64,000 bases of DNA from Fluviicola sp. (GCF_029266855.1 NZ_JAQSWB010000001.1:124001-188000), one strand, 5' to 3'. Shown: positions 51,958 through 60,692, numbered from the stretch's first letter. The notes: generated by a model from the sequence alone, not told the origin. A program made the numbers and translations.

Positions 51958-53672
51958 TTAATAATCGATGTCTAAATTAAAACGATTTTTCAGGTCAAAA
52001 AGATTGCTGTTTTTCTTAGCCAGTTTATCGAAGCGGTCGGGACCGTTCAGATACTTCACTTCTTCCTGAGCGTCTTTGATCAGTTCCAGCTGAATGTTCA
52101 GATCGTAATTCTGGATTTCCTTGCGAATATAAGCCATGACTTCTCCGATAGCACCTTCAAGCCTGGTAAATTGAATGGTATTATCCACCTCAAATTGGAA
52201 GGTTGTCTCATCCAATTGAACGGGTTCGCGTTTGATCATTACATGGTAGACCTGGTCCTGACCGTTCAGTTTTTGAGTATGAGCCATTGTTTTCCAAAGA
52301 CGGATCACATCATCCCGATGGAATTCCTTCTTCGGTAAATCACTTTGCGGAACGTGAGCTTTTGCTTTTTGCTGTTCAATTAAATGATTAATTGATAAGT
52401 TGTTGGAGTTTAGATTTCCGGTCGGAGCGGCAAGTACTTTTGCTTCCGGCTTAGCAGAAAAAGCAACTCTTTCCTGGGTAACGGATGGTTTATTTACAGG
52501 CTTGGATTCGTTTCTCAGACTTTGTCCTGCGTAAGGGATAATCTGTACCGGATCAGTTAAGGATTTTTTTTTTCGAGCTCAGATTTCACCGAACAAATTT
52601 GCATCAGGGTCAGCTCGACCAGCAGTCGCTGATTTTTTGCGGCCTTGTAATCGACATCTGCTTTACTGAGAACTCCCAGGCAGCGCAATGCAAGAGCACC
52701 GTCCACTTTTTTAGCCTGATCAACAAATAACTTTTCAGTTGTTTCACCAACTTCCAGTAAGTTTGCTGTCCGCGGATCCTTGCAAATCAGCAAATTTCTG
52801 AAATGTTCGGCAAGTCCTACAAGGAACTGATGACCATCAAATCCTTTCTCCATGACATCATTGAAGAGCAGCAAACAAGCCGGAATGTCTTCATTCAATG
52901 CATTTTCCACCACTTTAAAATAATAGTCGTGATCCAATACATTCAAGTTTTCCAAAACTGCTTTATGTGTAATGGTAGTTCCGCAAAAACTAACGATCTG
53001 GTCGAAGATAGATAAAGCATCACGCAAAGCACCATCCGCCTTTTGAGCGATTAAATGCAAGGCATCAGGATCTGCTGAAATTGCTTCCTGGGTTGCCACA
53101 TGTGCCAAATGATCGGCGATATCTTTTACTTTAATACGCTGAAAGTCGAAAATCTGGCAACGGGATAAAATAGTCGGCAGGATCTTATGCTTTTCTGTGG
53201 TTGCTAAAATGAAAATAGCGTGAGCCGGCGGTTCTTCCAGGGTTTTCAAAAAAGCATTAAAGGCTGCAGTTGAGAGCATGTGAACCTCGTCAATGATATA
53301 GACCTTGTGAGTTCCCAATTGCGGTGCGATCCGCACCTGATCAATCAACCCGCGGATATCATCCACCGAGTTATTTGATGCTGCATCTAATTCGTATACA
53401 TTCAGAGAAGCTCCTTCGTTGAAGGAAAGACAGCTGTCGCATTGATCACAAGCCTCAACAGATTCCGTTCTGTTAAAACAATTGATCGTCTTGGCTAAAA
53501 TACGCGCAGTAGTTGTTTTACCAACTCCTCTGGAACCACAGAACAAGAATGCTTGAGCTAAATGCTGATTCTTGATTGCATTTTTCAGGGTGTTGGTAAT
53601 TGCCTTTTGCCCAACAACCGTATCAAAGGTTTGGGGCCTGTATTTTCTGGCAGAAACAACGAAATCCGACAT
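51958..53672 (-). CDS. dnaX: DNA polymerase III subunits tau/gamma, with frameshift at A10
   Basis: DnaX is the motor of the clamp loader and organises the replisome. The zero-frame product (52557-53672, 371 residues) has Walker A GSRGVGKTTTARI, zinc-binding Cys (CFNRTESVEACDQCDSC in parts), Walker B IIDEVHML and sensor motifs (LATTEKHKILPTILSRCQ), and stops at TAA 52559-52557. Five codons before, a run of ten A (52573-52564) allows a shift to the -1 frame, which stays open to 51958. The shifted frame encodes a linker (SLTDPVQIIPYAGQSL...) and the C-terminal domain (VIRLWKTMAHTQKL ... LFDLKNRFNLDIDY). Full-length tau would be about 571 residues. Gamma and tau by slippage is known in E. coli and Thermus. 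A sequencing error in the homopolymer is the alternative. Confidence 0.88.
52564..52573 (-). promoter_or_regulatory. Slippery run of ten A in dnaX
   Basis: On the coding strand the sequence reads GAGCTCG, ten A, TCCTTAACT. In the zero frame the stop TAA follows two codons after the run. With one extra A, or a -1 ribosomal slip, the downstream 200 codons are in frame. No strong hairpin follows directly, which favours transcriptional slippage as in Thermus. Confidence 0.75.
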
Positions 53673-53677
53673 GAAAA

Positions 53678-53685
53678 CAAAATTA
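53678..53685 (-). promoter_or_regulatory. -7 box five bases from dnaX ATG
   Basis: TAATTTTG on the minus strand, five bases before ATG 53672, so the dnaX mRNA may be leaderless. Confidence 0.5.
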
Positions 53686-53746
53686 GCTAAACTTTCGCAA
53701 AGTTTGAATGCTGTTAATAACTAAAAAGAATAAAAAGCACAGAATG

Positions 53747-53808
53747 TTGACTTCGACTTCGCTCAGCCAACGAGGTGTTTAATGCTCATTGAGTAGAGCC
53801 GAAATGAC
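53747..53808. repeat. Imperfect inverted repeat, dispersed type
   Basis: TTGACTTCGACTTCGCTCA (53747-53765) pairs imperfectly with TGAGTAGAGCCGAAATGAC (53790-53808), with several G-T positions. The CTTCGACTTCGCTCAG string is a common intergenic repeat type in Bacteroidota. It lies between the DUF6340-like gene and dnaX. Confidence 0.45.
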
Positions 53809-53822
53809 TCTTTGTTTTTTAG

Positions 53823-54857
53823 CTATTGAGTAAGCTGATTTTCCAGAATCCCGAATTCCCTGATCCGTTTTTCAAGAATATTGGAGTATTCCAAAGCTTC
53901 ACTTTTCCCATCTTCGATGTAGGATTTCTGAACCCATGCTTTAGCATTCTGCAAATCGTTGAGAACTTCGTACGCAAGTGCTACATTATAAGCAGCCCGG
54001 GCTCTGATCTTCGATTTGGGATTTGATTCGTATTCTTCTTTCCAGGTCTTCAAAGCACCTTCCCAGTCTCTTGTTAAAGCTTGTCTTGAACCGATTTTCA
54101 TTCCTCCTTTTTTCCCGATATACATCATACGCTGTTCCCAAAAATAGAGTGGAACAAGGTCGTGAGCGAATGACTGCCCGGTGAAGTAACTTACTTGCGT
54201 TAAGGCTTCATTCCGTTTGATGAGGCGGGCAATTGCTTCCACGGGATTGGTAGAACGCTGTCTCCAGGTTTTATCCTGCTTGTAACGGTCTTCATAAATA
54301 ACAGTTTTTGTAGCGGGGTCGTACAAACGGAAACCTGCCCGCGCTGTTGCTTTACCGGTAATTTCAATTTCCGCACCATTTCCATTCAGTACATTTTGAA
54401 CAGTTGTTGCCGCTGTTGCCGCAGGATTGATAACACTAAAATCCGTATCGAAGAATTCCAAACTTAGAATGGCATCTGTTTCGTACTTTTTACAAATACT
54501 GTCTACCTGATCCCAATTCATCATTCCCCCAAAATCAACGCTTGTGTTTTTGGAAGCCAGCATTGAGCTGTCACATCGCTTGATCTGAAAACGCTCACTT
54601 GTTCTTAAAAGTTCATCAATTCCTTTAATACATTCGTTTGACAATTCCTTATCCTGTTTGGGAGTTTCCAGGGTTAGCGTGCCTTCAATCAATCCGAATT
54701 TTCCCGGAATAGAATGGTTCAGCAATGCAAGCGACTTAATTTTAGGGTTCACACTGATAGTAGCGGGTCTCTGAACTTCGATCCGCATTCCCTGCGTTGT
54801 TTTGCATGAACTGAAAATCAATAAACTAAAGAGGCTAATTGTAAGTATTTGTTTCAT
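53823..54857 (-). CDS. DUF6340-like lipoprotein
   Basis: The 344-residue lipoprotein has lipobox IFSSC (Cys18). It continues with RPATISVNPKIKSLALLNHS and a central domain including DAILSLEFFDTDFSV, AGFRLYDPATKTVIYEDRYK, and a C-terminal helical-repeat part with ALKTWKEEYESNPKSKIRARAAYNVALAYEVLNDL (seen in parts), similar to TPR motifs. This architecture matches the DUF6340 lipoproteins of Bacteroidota, of unknown role. ATG 54857 was chosen since it gives a regular lipoprotein signal; the longer frame to 54911 adds a charged segment before it. It is divergent from the cystathionine beta-synthase gene. Confidence 0.75.
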   Translation of the reverse strand: MKQILTISLFSLLIFSSCKTTQGMRIEVQRPATISVNPKIKSLALLNHSIPGKFGLIEGTLTLETPKQDKELSNECIKGIDELLRTSERFQIKRCDSSMLASKNTSVDFGGMMNWDQVDSICKKYETDAILSLEFFDTDFSVINPAATAATTVQNVLNGNGAEIEITGKATARAGFRLYDPATKTVIYEDRYKQDKTWRQRSTNPVEAIARLIKRNEALTQVSYFTGQSFAHDLVPLYFWEQRMMYIGKKGGMKIGSRQALTRDWEGALKTWKEEYESNPKSKIRARAAYNVALAYEVLNDLQNAKAWVQKSYIEDGKSEALEYSNILEKRIREFGILENQLTQ

Positions 54858-54909
54858 AGCGTTTTTCTTGAATACAAATATATCCGATTCTTTTACTTTT
54901 TCATTTTCC

Positions 54910-54926
54910 ATTTTGCATTTTGAATT
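54910..54926. repeat. Dispersed 17-base repeat, copy 2
   Basis: ATTTTGCATTTTGAATT is the exact reverse complement of 14752-14768. It lies between two divergent genes and just before the -7 box at 54932. Confidence 0.5.
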
Positions 54927-54931
54927 AAAAC

Positions 54932-54939
54932 TATCTTTG
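54932..54939 (+). promoter_or_regulatory. -7 box for the cystathionine beta-synthase gene
   Basis: TATCTTTG matches TAnnTTTG, 15 bases before ATG 54955. It supports this start over the longer open frame. Confidence 0.6.
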
Positions 54940-54954
54940 TGTAAAATTCAATGC

Positions 54955-56316
54955 ATGAAAATTTATAACAATATATTGGAAACCATAGGCAACACTCCTT
55001 TGGTTAGATTAAACAAGCTCACTAAAAATTGTAAAGCTACTGTTTTAGCGAAAGTTGAAACAACAAATCCGGGGAATTCAGTAAAAGACCGGATGGCGGT
55101 AAAAATGATCGAAGATGCTGAGAAATCAGGACTTTTGAAGCCGGGTGGAACAATCATTGAAGGAACTTCGGGAAATACCGGAATGGGCTTGGCTTTGGTT
55201 GCAATTATTAAAGGATATAAACTGATTTGTGTATTGAATGACAAACAGTCGAAAGAAAAGATGGATATTTTACGTGCTGTAGGAGCTGAAGTTGTGGTTT
55301 GTCCGACAGCTGTTGAACCAACAGATCCCCGTTCTTATTATTCCGTTTCAAAAAGACTGGCAAAAGAAATTCCGAATTCCTGGTATGTAAACCAATACGA
55401 TAACTTATCGAACAGGATTGCTCATTACGAACAAACCGGCCCGGAGATTTGGGAACAAACGGATGGAAAAGTAACGCATTTTATCGTTGGAGTAGGAACA
55501 GGAGGAACGATCTCAGGGGTTGGAAAATACCTGAAAGAGAAAAATCCGGATATTAAAATCTGGGGAGTCGATACTTACGGTTCTGTTTTCAAAAAATACA
55601 AGGAAACCGGAGTTTTCGATGAAAATGAAATTTATCCTTACATCACGGAAGGAATCGGGGAAGATATTCTTCCTGCGAACGTGGATTTTGATGTGATCGA
55701 TTTGTTTGAAAAAGTAACAGATAAAGATGCAGCTGTTTATACACGCCGTTTGGCTCGTGAAGAGGGAATTTTTGTAGGGAATTCTGCGGGTGCAGCAATC
55801 GCCGGATTATTACAGTTGCAGGATCAACTGACAGAAAAGGATGTGGTAGTTGTCTTGTTCCACGATCATGGAAGCCGCTATGTTGGTAAAATCTTCAATG
55901 ACGACTGGATGCGTGAGCGCGGATTCCTGGAAGAAGAATTTAAAACTGCAGAAGATGTGATTGCACGTCATGCTGACTTGCCATTGGTAACCTTGTATTC
56001 GGAAGAGCTGGTTTCACATGCCATTATGAAAATGCGCAAATACAACATTTCTCAAATCCCGGTTCTAAGAGACGGTGAGTTGGTAGGTTCCTTAAACGAT
56101 TCCCAGGTTTACCAGTTATTGGTTGACAATCCTGCATTGAGAGATACCCCGATTTCAAAGATCATGCAAAAACCTTTCCCGGTTGTTCTTGGAACAGCGA
56201 AACTGGAAGAGGTGGCTAAACTGATCAATGAGCAAACGCCGGCAGTTATTGTTGAGCGCGCAAACGGGGATAAGAAGATCTTGACACGCCAGGATGTAAT
56301 TGCTTCTTTGGCTTAG
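54955..56316 (+). CDS. Cystathionine beta-synthase with CBS domain pair
   Basis: The 453-residue PLP enzyme is built like human CBS without haem. The catalytic part (1-320) has NILETIGNTPLVRLNKL, NPGNSVKDRMAVKM with the Schiff-base Lys, EGTSGNTGMGLAL, the GVGTGGTISGVGKYL phosphate loop and GNSAGAAIAGLLQL. Two CBS domains (about 335-450: HAIMKMRKYNISQIPVLRDGELVGSL, PISKIMQKPFPVVLG) follow and may bind an adenosyl ligand such as SAM. It condenses serine with homocysteine (or sulfide). With MetX/MetZ in the window, both directions of trans-sulfuration may operate. Start ATG 54955 follows a -7 box. O-acetylserine sulfhydrylase activity cannot be excluded. Confidence 0.9.
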   Translation: MKIYNNILETIGNTPLVRLNKLTKNCKATVLAKVETTNPGNSVKDRMAVKMIEDAEKSGLLKPGGTIIEGTSGNTGMGLALVAIIKGYKLICVLNDKQSKEKMDILRAVGAEVVVCPTAVEPTDPRSYYSVSKRLAKEIPNSWYVNQYDNLSNRIAHYEQTGPEIWEQTDGKVTHFIVGVGTGGTISGVGKYLKEKNPDIKIWGVDTYGSVFKKYKETGVFDENEIYPYITEGIGEDILPANVDFDVIDLFEKVTDKDAAVYTRRLAREEGIFVGNSAGAAIAGLLQLQDQLTEKDVVVVLFHDHGSRYVGKIFNDDWMRERGFLEEEFKTAEDVIARHADLPLVTLYSEELVSHAIMKMRKYNISQIPVLRDGELVGSLNDSQVYQLLVDNPALRDTPISKIMQKPFPVVLGTAKLEEVAKLINEQTPAVIVERANGDKKILTRQDVIASLA

Positions 56317-57107
56317 TGAATAAAATTAAATACATAGATCAAATGCAGCGAACGGTGGAAATTAATTCCACCGTTTCGCGTATTGTCTCATTAGTTCCTT
56401 CGCAAACCGAGTTACTGGTTGATCTTGGCTTGCAGGACAAGCTGGTAGGAATCACCAAGTTTTGTGTACATCCTTCCGGACTTAGAAAACAGGTTCAATT
56501 AATAGGAGGGACCAAAAACGTCAAAGTAAAACTCCTTGAATCGCTGAATCCGGATTTGGTTATCGGGAACAAGGAAGAGAATAACCAGGCAGATATTGAG
56601 GAACTGGAGCAAAAGCTTCCAACCTGGATGAGCGATATTTTTAACCTGGAAGATGCGCTGGAAATGATCCGGCAGGTCGGAGAAATTACCGGAACCACAG
56701 AAAAGGCTCATGAAATCATTTCCAAAATCCGCACAAACTTTTCAGAATTAAATGAACTGAAACAGCAAAACAAAAGTGTTTTATACCTGATCTGGAAAAA
56801 TCCGTATCTCGCAGCCGGTACAAATACCTTTATTGATTCCATGCTTAGTACTTTGGGATTCCAAAATGCAGTGAAGCAGGAACGGTATCCGGAAGTTGAC
56901 CTAAAGCAACTCAATCCGGATTTTATTTTCCTGAGTTCGGAGCCTTATCCTTTCAAAGAAAAACACATAGCAGAACTGCAAAGTCTTTTCCCGGTAAGCC
57001 AGATCCTTTTGGTCGACGGAGAATATTTTTCCTGGTACGGGTCCAGACTGATCGAAGCGCCGGCCTATTTTAGAAAATTGTTAAATACAATTCAAGCCGG
57101 AAAATGA
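56316..57107 (+). CDS. BtuF-like helical-backbone metal receptor without signal peptide
   Basis: The 263-residue protein matches the cobalamin/iron-siderophore solute-binding fold: VSRIVSLVPSQTELLVDLGL, LVGITKFCVHP, GGTKNVKVKLLESLNPDLVIGNKEEN (in parts), a long helix (about 85-120), LYLIWKNPYLAAGTNTFIDSMLSTLGF and LLVDGEYFSWYGSRLIEAPAY. There is neither a signal peptide nor a lipobox, and no permease or ATPase gene nearby, so it may act in the cytoplasm rather than in import. The start is GTG 56316, overlapping the previous TAG by one base, which suggests coupling to the CBS gene; ATG 56343 would still leave no signal. Confidence 0.8.
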   Translation: MNKIKYIDQMQRTVEINSTVSRIVSLVPSQTELLVDLGLQDKLVGITKFCVHPSGLRKQVQLIGGTKNVKVKLLESLNPDLVIGNKEENNQADIEELEQKLPTWMSDIFNLEDALEMIRQVGEITGTTEKAHEIISKIRTNFSELNELKQQNKSVLYLIWKNPYLAAGTNTFIDSMLSTLGFQNAVKQERYPEVDLKQLNPDFIFLSSEPYPFKEKHIAELQSLFPVSQILLVDGEYFSWYGSRLIEAPAYFRKLLNTIQAGK

Positions 57108-57150
57108 TAGATAAGAAGTATTAACTTTATGTACGCATATCTATTTTACC

Positions 57151-57594
57151 ATGAAAAGATCATTAGTTACCTTTCTTTTATTTGCTTTCGTCTATTTGGT
57201 TTCCGTTTCATTCAAAGCTCCGGGTTACCATACGATCACAATTAAAGTCACCAACATTCGAAATAATTCAGGAAACATGCAGCTTCAAATTTTCCGAAGT
57301 GCAGAAAATTACAATAAGGGCCTTGCCTGGAAAGTAAAGACGGTTGACAAAAGTGAAATGAAAAACAATACACTTACCTGTACCTTTACCGGAATTGAAG
57401 ATGGAGAATACGGAATAGCTGCTTTAGATGATGAAAATAAGAACAAGGAAATGGATTATACTATGTTCATGCCTGATGAAGGATTCGGATTCGCCGATTA
57501 TTACCACACTTCCTGGAGTAAACCAAAATTTGAAAGTTTTAAATTCCAATTAAAAAGCGATAAGACGATGACGGTAAAGATTCGTTACGTCTGA
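57151..57594 (+). CDS. DUF2141 secreted protein
   Basis: The 147-residue protein has a signal peptide (MKRSLVTFLLFAFVYLVSVS). A single domain follows with the DUF2141 pattern: TIKVTNIRNNSGNMQLQIF at the start, CTFTGIEDGEYGIAALDDENKNKEMDYT, and GFGFADYYHTSWSKPKFESFKFQL near the end (quoted in parts). DUF2141 proteins are small periplasmic or surface Ig-like proteins with unknown role. It ends directly against the convergent gene at 57595. A -7-like sequence (TAACTTTA) precedes it. Confidence 0.85.
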   Translation: MKRSLVTFLLFAFVYLVSVSFKAPGYHTITIKVTNIRNNSGNMQLQIFRSAENYNKGLAWKVKTVDKSEMKNNTLTCTFTGIEDGEYGIAALDDENKNKEMDYTMFMPDEGFGFADYYHTSWSKPKFESFKFQLKSDKTMTVKIRYV

Positions 57595-58947
57595 TCATTC
57601 TGCAAAAAAGGGCATTCCGCTTACCATTTTGGTCATTTCATGCAGCGGAAGCTTGCCTTTCTTGAAATTGATCTGTCCGCTGATCGCATAACGATCTCCC
57701 CGTTTCGGTTTGATCTCAATGTTGATCGACTCAGAACTATTCAGGAAATCATTAAATGCTTTGACCGGCCCCATGTTTTCTATGAAAGCCGTTACGAAAG
57801 TACTTCCGTAAACCTTGGTTGATTTCTCCAGATGGCCCTTTATAAAAAAGACTTCATTACCTGAATGTGAAATAACCGCATTCGGATCAACTCCAATGAA
57901 ATAAGCATTCGCAGCAAGCTGTTTCAAATGGAAAACCGTATTTCCAAAGCTGAGAGTCAGGTTTGGTCTGCGAACCGATTGAGGAAATGCTTTCCATAAG
58001 TCAGTTATGTCACATGCATTCTTTGTTTGAACGATCAGGTTCATTACGGGAGTCGGCAGAAACCCAATAATACTTGGAAGACTGTCCTTCGGATCCTCCA
58101 GGTAAGTTCCTTTGAAATCAATAGCATAAGCTTCGATATCTTTGAAATGAGGAAGTCCTTGCGGTAAAAAGTTCAATAAAGTATCGGGTAAGCCTTCCGG
58201 TATAAACCTGGAATAAACGTATACACCGGTTGATTTCAGTCCGAATTTTAAATTTGGGTGCAATTTTTTCGGATAGATCACTTCTCCTTCCAGGTTGATT
58301 GATTTCTCCTGGTGCTGAACAGAAAGTATCATAGAAGAAAAACCACTGCTGACAGGCAACTTTTTTAAGTTTAAAGCAATAAATTCATTTTTATCAGGAG
58401 CAGCTTTCTTTAATTCTTTAAACGGTTCGCTTAAAATTTTCCGGGCAGTGATTTCCAGTTCTTCCCGGCTTGCTTTCTTTCCTTTGATCTGTTGAATAAA
58501 TAATCCGCAATTGTCCCTGGCAGCACCGGCCTGATTGGATTTGCAGTAATCCGAGATATTATTATCAAAAGCAGAAGCATCTTTAGTTTGCACTGCAATT
58601 AATAAAAAACTTTTATGATTGCGTTCGACACTGTAAAGAACAATATCTTCCTGCGGATCGATGCGAAGCGACCTTTTGTTTGACTCGGTATTGATGTTCT
58701 TTTCCATCAGTTCACGAACCTTTTGAATAAACGCATCGTCCTTTTCGGCAAACAAGGTGTTGTAAATTTCTTTTTTCACGAATGTTTCGGCATCCAGGCG
58801 TAAAACCCATTTGGCATCATCCGGAATCGGAACCATCGGGTTGTTTTGGTTTGTTGAAAGGAGATTCAGACAAATAAAAATGAGTAAACTGGATGCTGTG
58901 AGTAGCACTACAAGGAAGGCTGCATAAAAGCGTTTTTTTATTTGCAT
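57595..58947 (-). CDS. Membrane-anchored protein of unknown function
   Basis: The 450-residue product has a single N-terminal membrane helix (about residues 9-32), followed by a large extracytoplasmic part starting PMVPIPDDAKWVLRLDAETF and containing EDIVLYSVERNHKSFLLIAVQ, LSVQHQEKSINLEGEV and DAYAIDFKGTYL-type beta strands. The 'PDDA..V..LD...' opening recalls Bacteroidota proteins grouped as DUF4836, but I do not claim membership. It is probably attached to the inner membrane facing the periplasm. It is divergent from the PlsC-like gene. Confidence 0.7.
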   Translation of the reverse strand: MQIKKRFYAAFLVVLLTASSLLIFICLNLLSTNQNNPMVPIPDDAKWVLRLDAETFVKKEIYNTLFAEKDDAFIQKVRELMEKNINTESNKRSLRIDPQEDIVLYSVERNHKSFLLIAVQTKDASAFDNNISDYCKSNQAGAARDNCGLFIQQIKGKKASREELEITARKILSEPFKELKKAAPDKNEFIALNLKKLPVSSGFSSMILSVQHQEKSINLEGEVIYPKKLHPNLKFGLKSTGVYVYSRFIPEGLPDTLLNFLPQGLPHFKDIEAYAIDFKGTYLEDPKDSLPSIIGFLPTPVMNLIVQTKNACDITDLWKAFPQSVRRPNLTLSFGNTVFHLKQLAANAYFIGVDPNAVISHSGNEVFFIKGHLEKSTKVYGSTFVTAFIENMGPVKAFNDFLNSSESINIEIKPKRGDRYAISGQINFKKGKLPLHEMTKMVSGMPFFAE

Positions 58948-58976
58948 ATCATAAAGGTAATTTTTTATTGAAATTG

Positions 58977-58984
58977 TAACTTTG
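58977..58984 (+). promoter_or_regulatory. -7 box four bases from ATG of the PlsC-like gene
   Basis: TAACTTTG is followed after four bases by ATG 58989, predicting a leaderless or near-leaderless transcript of the three-gene operon. Confidence 0.5.
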
Positions 58985-58988
58985 TTTC

Positions 58989-59546
58989 ATGGGAAAATTC
59001 TTTTTCTGGTTAATCAAACTATTCGGTTGGAGAATAGATGAGCACGTTCCGAATGGAGTTAAGAAAGCAGTGGTGGTAATGGGGCCTCATACATCCAATT
59101 GGGATTTTGTTATTGGAAAAATAGCATTCGCACAGTATAAAGTGAACGCCAAATTCTTAATCAAGAAGGATTTGTTCTTTTTCCCGCTTGGTTATATTCT
59201 GAAAGCAATGGGCGGTATCCCGGTCGACCGCAAGAAGAACAACAACATTACAGATCAGGCGGTAAAGTATTTCAAGGATCACGAAAAATGTTTCATGGTG
59301 TTTACACCAGAGGGAACACGGGGATATCAGCCGAAATGGAAAAAGGGATTTTATTATATCGCTGAACAGGCGCACGTTCCTATTTATATCGGGTACATCG
59401 ATTATAAAAAGAAAATTGGCGGGTTTCACTCCCTTTTTGAGCCAACAGGTGATGTCGATGCGGATATCAAATACCTGAAGACTGTTTTATCGCAATATAC
59501 AGGGAAAGTTCCTGAGAACGGTATTCGTAAACCGGATGAATTATGA
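58989..59546 (+). CDS. PlsC-like lysophospholipid acyltransferase
   Basis: The 185-residue acyltransferase has the HX4D motif (PHTSNWDFV), the FLIKKDLFFFPLG substrate-binding stretch, GGIPVDRKKN and the PEGTRG motif. It moves an acyl group from acyl-ACP or CoA to a lysolipid or related acceptor at the inner membrane. It is shorter than classical PlsC, as in the 1-acylglycerol-3-phosphate O-acyltransferase-like group of Bacteroidota. It overlaps the HipA-like kinase gene by 4 bases, so they are co-translated. Confidence 0.85.
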   Translation: MGKFFFWLIKLFGWRIDEHVPNGVKKAVVVMGPHTSNWDFVIGKIAFAQYKVNAKFLIKKDLFFFPLGYILKAMGGIPVDRKKNNNITDQAVKYFKDHEKCFMVFTPEGTRGYQPKWKKGFYYIAEQAHVPIYIGYIDYKKKIGGFHSLFEPTGDVDADIKYLKTVLSQYTGKVPENGIRKPDEL

Positions 59547-60331
59547 CTGAATTCTTAAGAACGGTAAATGTTACACGTTATATTTCCCCTTTGCGTGAAG
59601 GAGGGTCACTTCCGGCGTTGGTAGATGCAGACGACGATTTTAAGTATGTCTTAAAATTCAGAGGCGCCGGGCATGGAGTTAAAGCGCTGATCTCGGAATT
59701 TCTTGGCGGAGAAATTGCACGCATTCTAGGATTTAAAGTTCCTGAACAGGTTTTTGTAAACCTGGACGAGGATTTCGGGCGATCGGAAGCAGATGAGGAA
59801 ATACAGGATTTGCTCAGAGCCAGTCACGGGTTGAATTTGGGGCTGCATTTCCTTTCCGGAGCTATCACCTTTGATCCGGTAGTAACGAAAGCCGATGAAG
59901 AAACCGCTTCACGGATTGTTTGGCTGGATGCTTTCATTACGAATATCGACCGGACTTTCCGCAACACGAATATGCTGATCTGGAAAAAAGAACTGTGGTT
60001 AATTGATCACGGTGCTTCGTTCTATTTTCACCACACCTGGGAAAATTGGGAGAAAACCGCAGTCAGCAATTTTGTTTATGTAAAAGATCACGTGCTTTTA
60101 CCGCAGGCATCAAAGATGGATGAGGCAAATGTATTTGCTCATTCAAAATTGAATGAAGAAAAGTTGAATGCTTTAGTTGATGCGCTTCCGGAATCGTGGT
60201 TGATCTGGGAAGATCTGGATGCCACTCCCGATGAAATAAGAACGGTTTATAAGCACTTTTTAAGTATCCGACTGAAGAACTCACAGAATTTTGTAAACGA
60301 AGCTAAAAACGCCCGAAATGTTCTTATATGA
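59543..60331 (+). CDS. HipA-like kinase (HipA_2 type)
   Basis: The 262-residue protein resembles the HipA-like kinase family rather than the classical HipA toxin. It has a nucleotide-binding segment YVLKFRGAGHG, SEFLGGEIARILGFKVPEQVFV, the catalytic loop NIDRTFRNTNMLIW (Asp and Asn) and the metal-binding motif LIDHGASFYF. The N-terminal Couple_HipA part is missing. Its C-terminus overlaps the DUF3037 gene by 14 bases. HipA-like/DUF3037 neighbours are a recurring pair of unknown role. The substrate is unknown; HipA phosphorylates glutamyl-tRNA synthetase, but this should not be assumed here. Confidence 0.82.
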   Translation: MTEFLRTVNVTRYISPLREGGSLPALVDADDDFKYVLKFRGAGHGVKALISEFLGGEIARILGFKVPEQVFVNLDEDFGRSEADEEIQDLLRASHGLNLGLHFLSGAITFDPVVTKADEETASRIVWLDAFITNIDRTFRNTNMLIWKKELWLIDHGASFYFHHTWENWEKTAVSNFVYVKDHVLLPQASKMDEANVFAHSKLNEEKLNALVDALPESWLIWEDLDATPDEIRTVYKHFLSIRLKNSQNFVNEAKNARNVLI

Positions 60332-60692
60332 ATACGCGGTAATTCGCCTGGTTCCTCTAGTTGAACGGGAAGAATTCATCAATGTGGGTATTATTATCTT
60401 TTCCAAAAAAGAAAAATTCATCCGTGCAAAGATTGTGCTTCCGGAAGAGCGTTTGAAATCCTTCAAGTGCGAGCTGGACCTGGACCAGGTAAAAGCAAAT
60501 CTGAGGGCTTTTGAACTGATCAGCTCAGGAGCAAAAGAGGGCGGACCGATTGCCTGTGAAGAATTGCCGGAACGTTTTCGCTGGCTGACAGCCGTAAGAA
60601 GTTCGATTATTCAGACTTCACGGCCACATCCGGGAAAGACAAATGATTTGGAAAAAGAGGTTGAAAGGTTGTTTGTGGAATACGTAGGATAA
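60318..60692 (+). CDS. DUF3037 protein, partner of HipA-like kinase
   Basis: The 124-residue protein begins MFLYEYAVIRLVPLVEREEFINVGI and continues with IIFSKKEKFIRAKIVLPEERL, the DUF3037 pattern (YAVIRLVP..EREEF.NVG.I). It has no membrane segment or DNA-binding motif. Its first codons overlap the end of the kinase gene, so a fixed ratio of the two products is likely. It may be a regulator or substrate of the kinase; there is no direct evidence. Confidence 0.85.
   Translation: MFLYEYAVIRLVPLVEREEFINVGIIIFSKKEKFIRAKIVLPEERLKSFKCELDLDQVKANLRAFELISSGAKEGGPIACEELPERFRWLTAVRSSIIQTSRPHPGKTNDLEKEVERLFVEYVG

Noticed and set aside
51958-52308. Separate 116-residue gene downstream of dnaX
   Set aside because: Its frame is open without interruption from the A10 run in dnaX and encodes the tau C-terminal domain, so it is the end of dnaX and not an independent gene.
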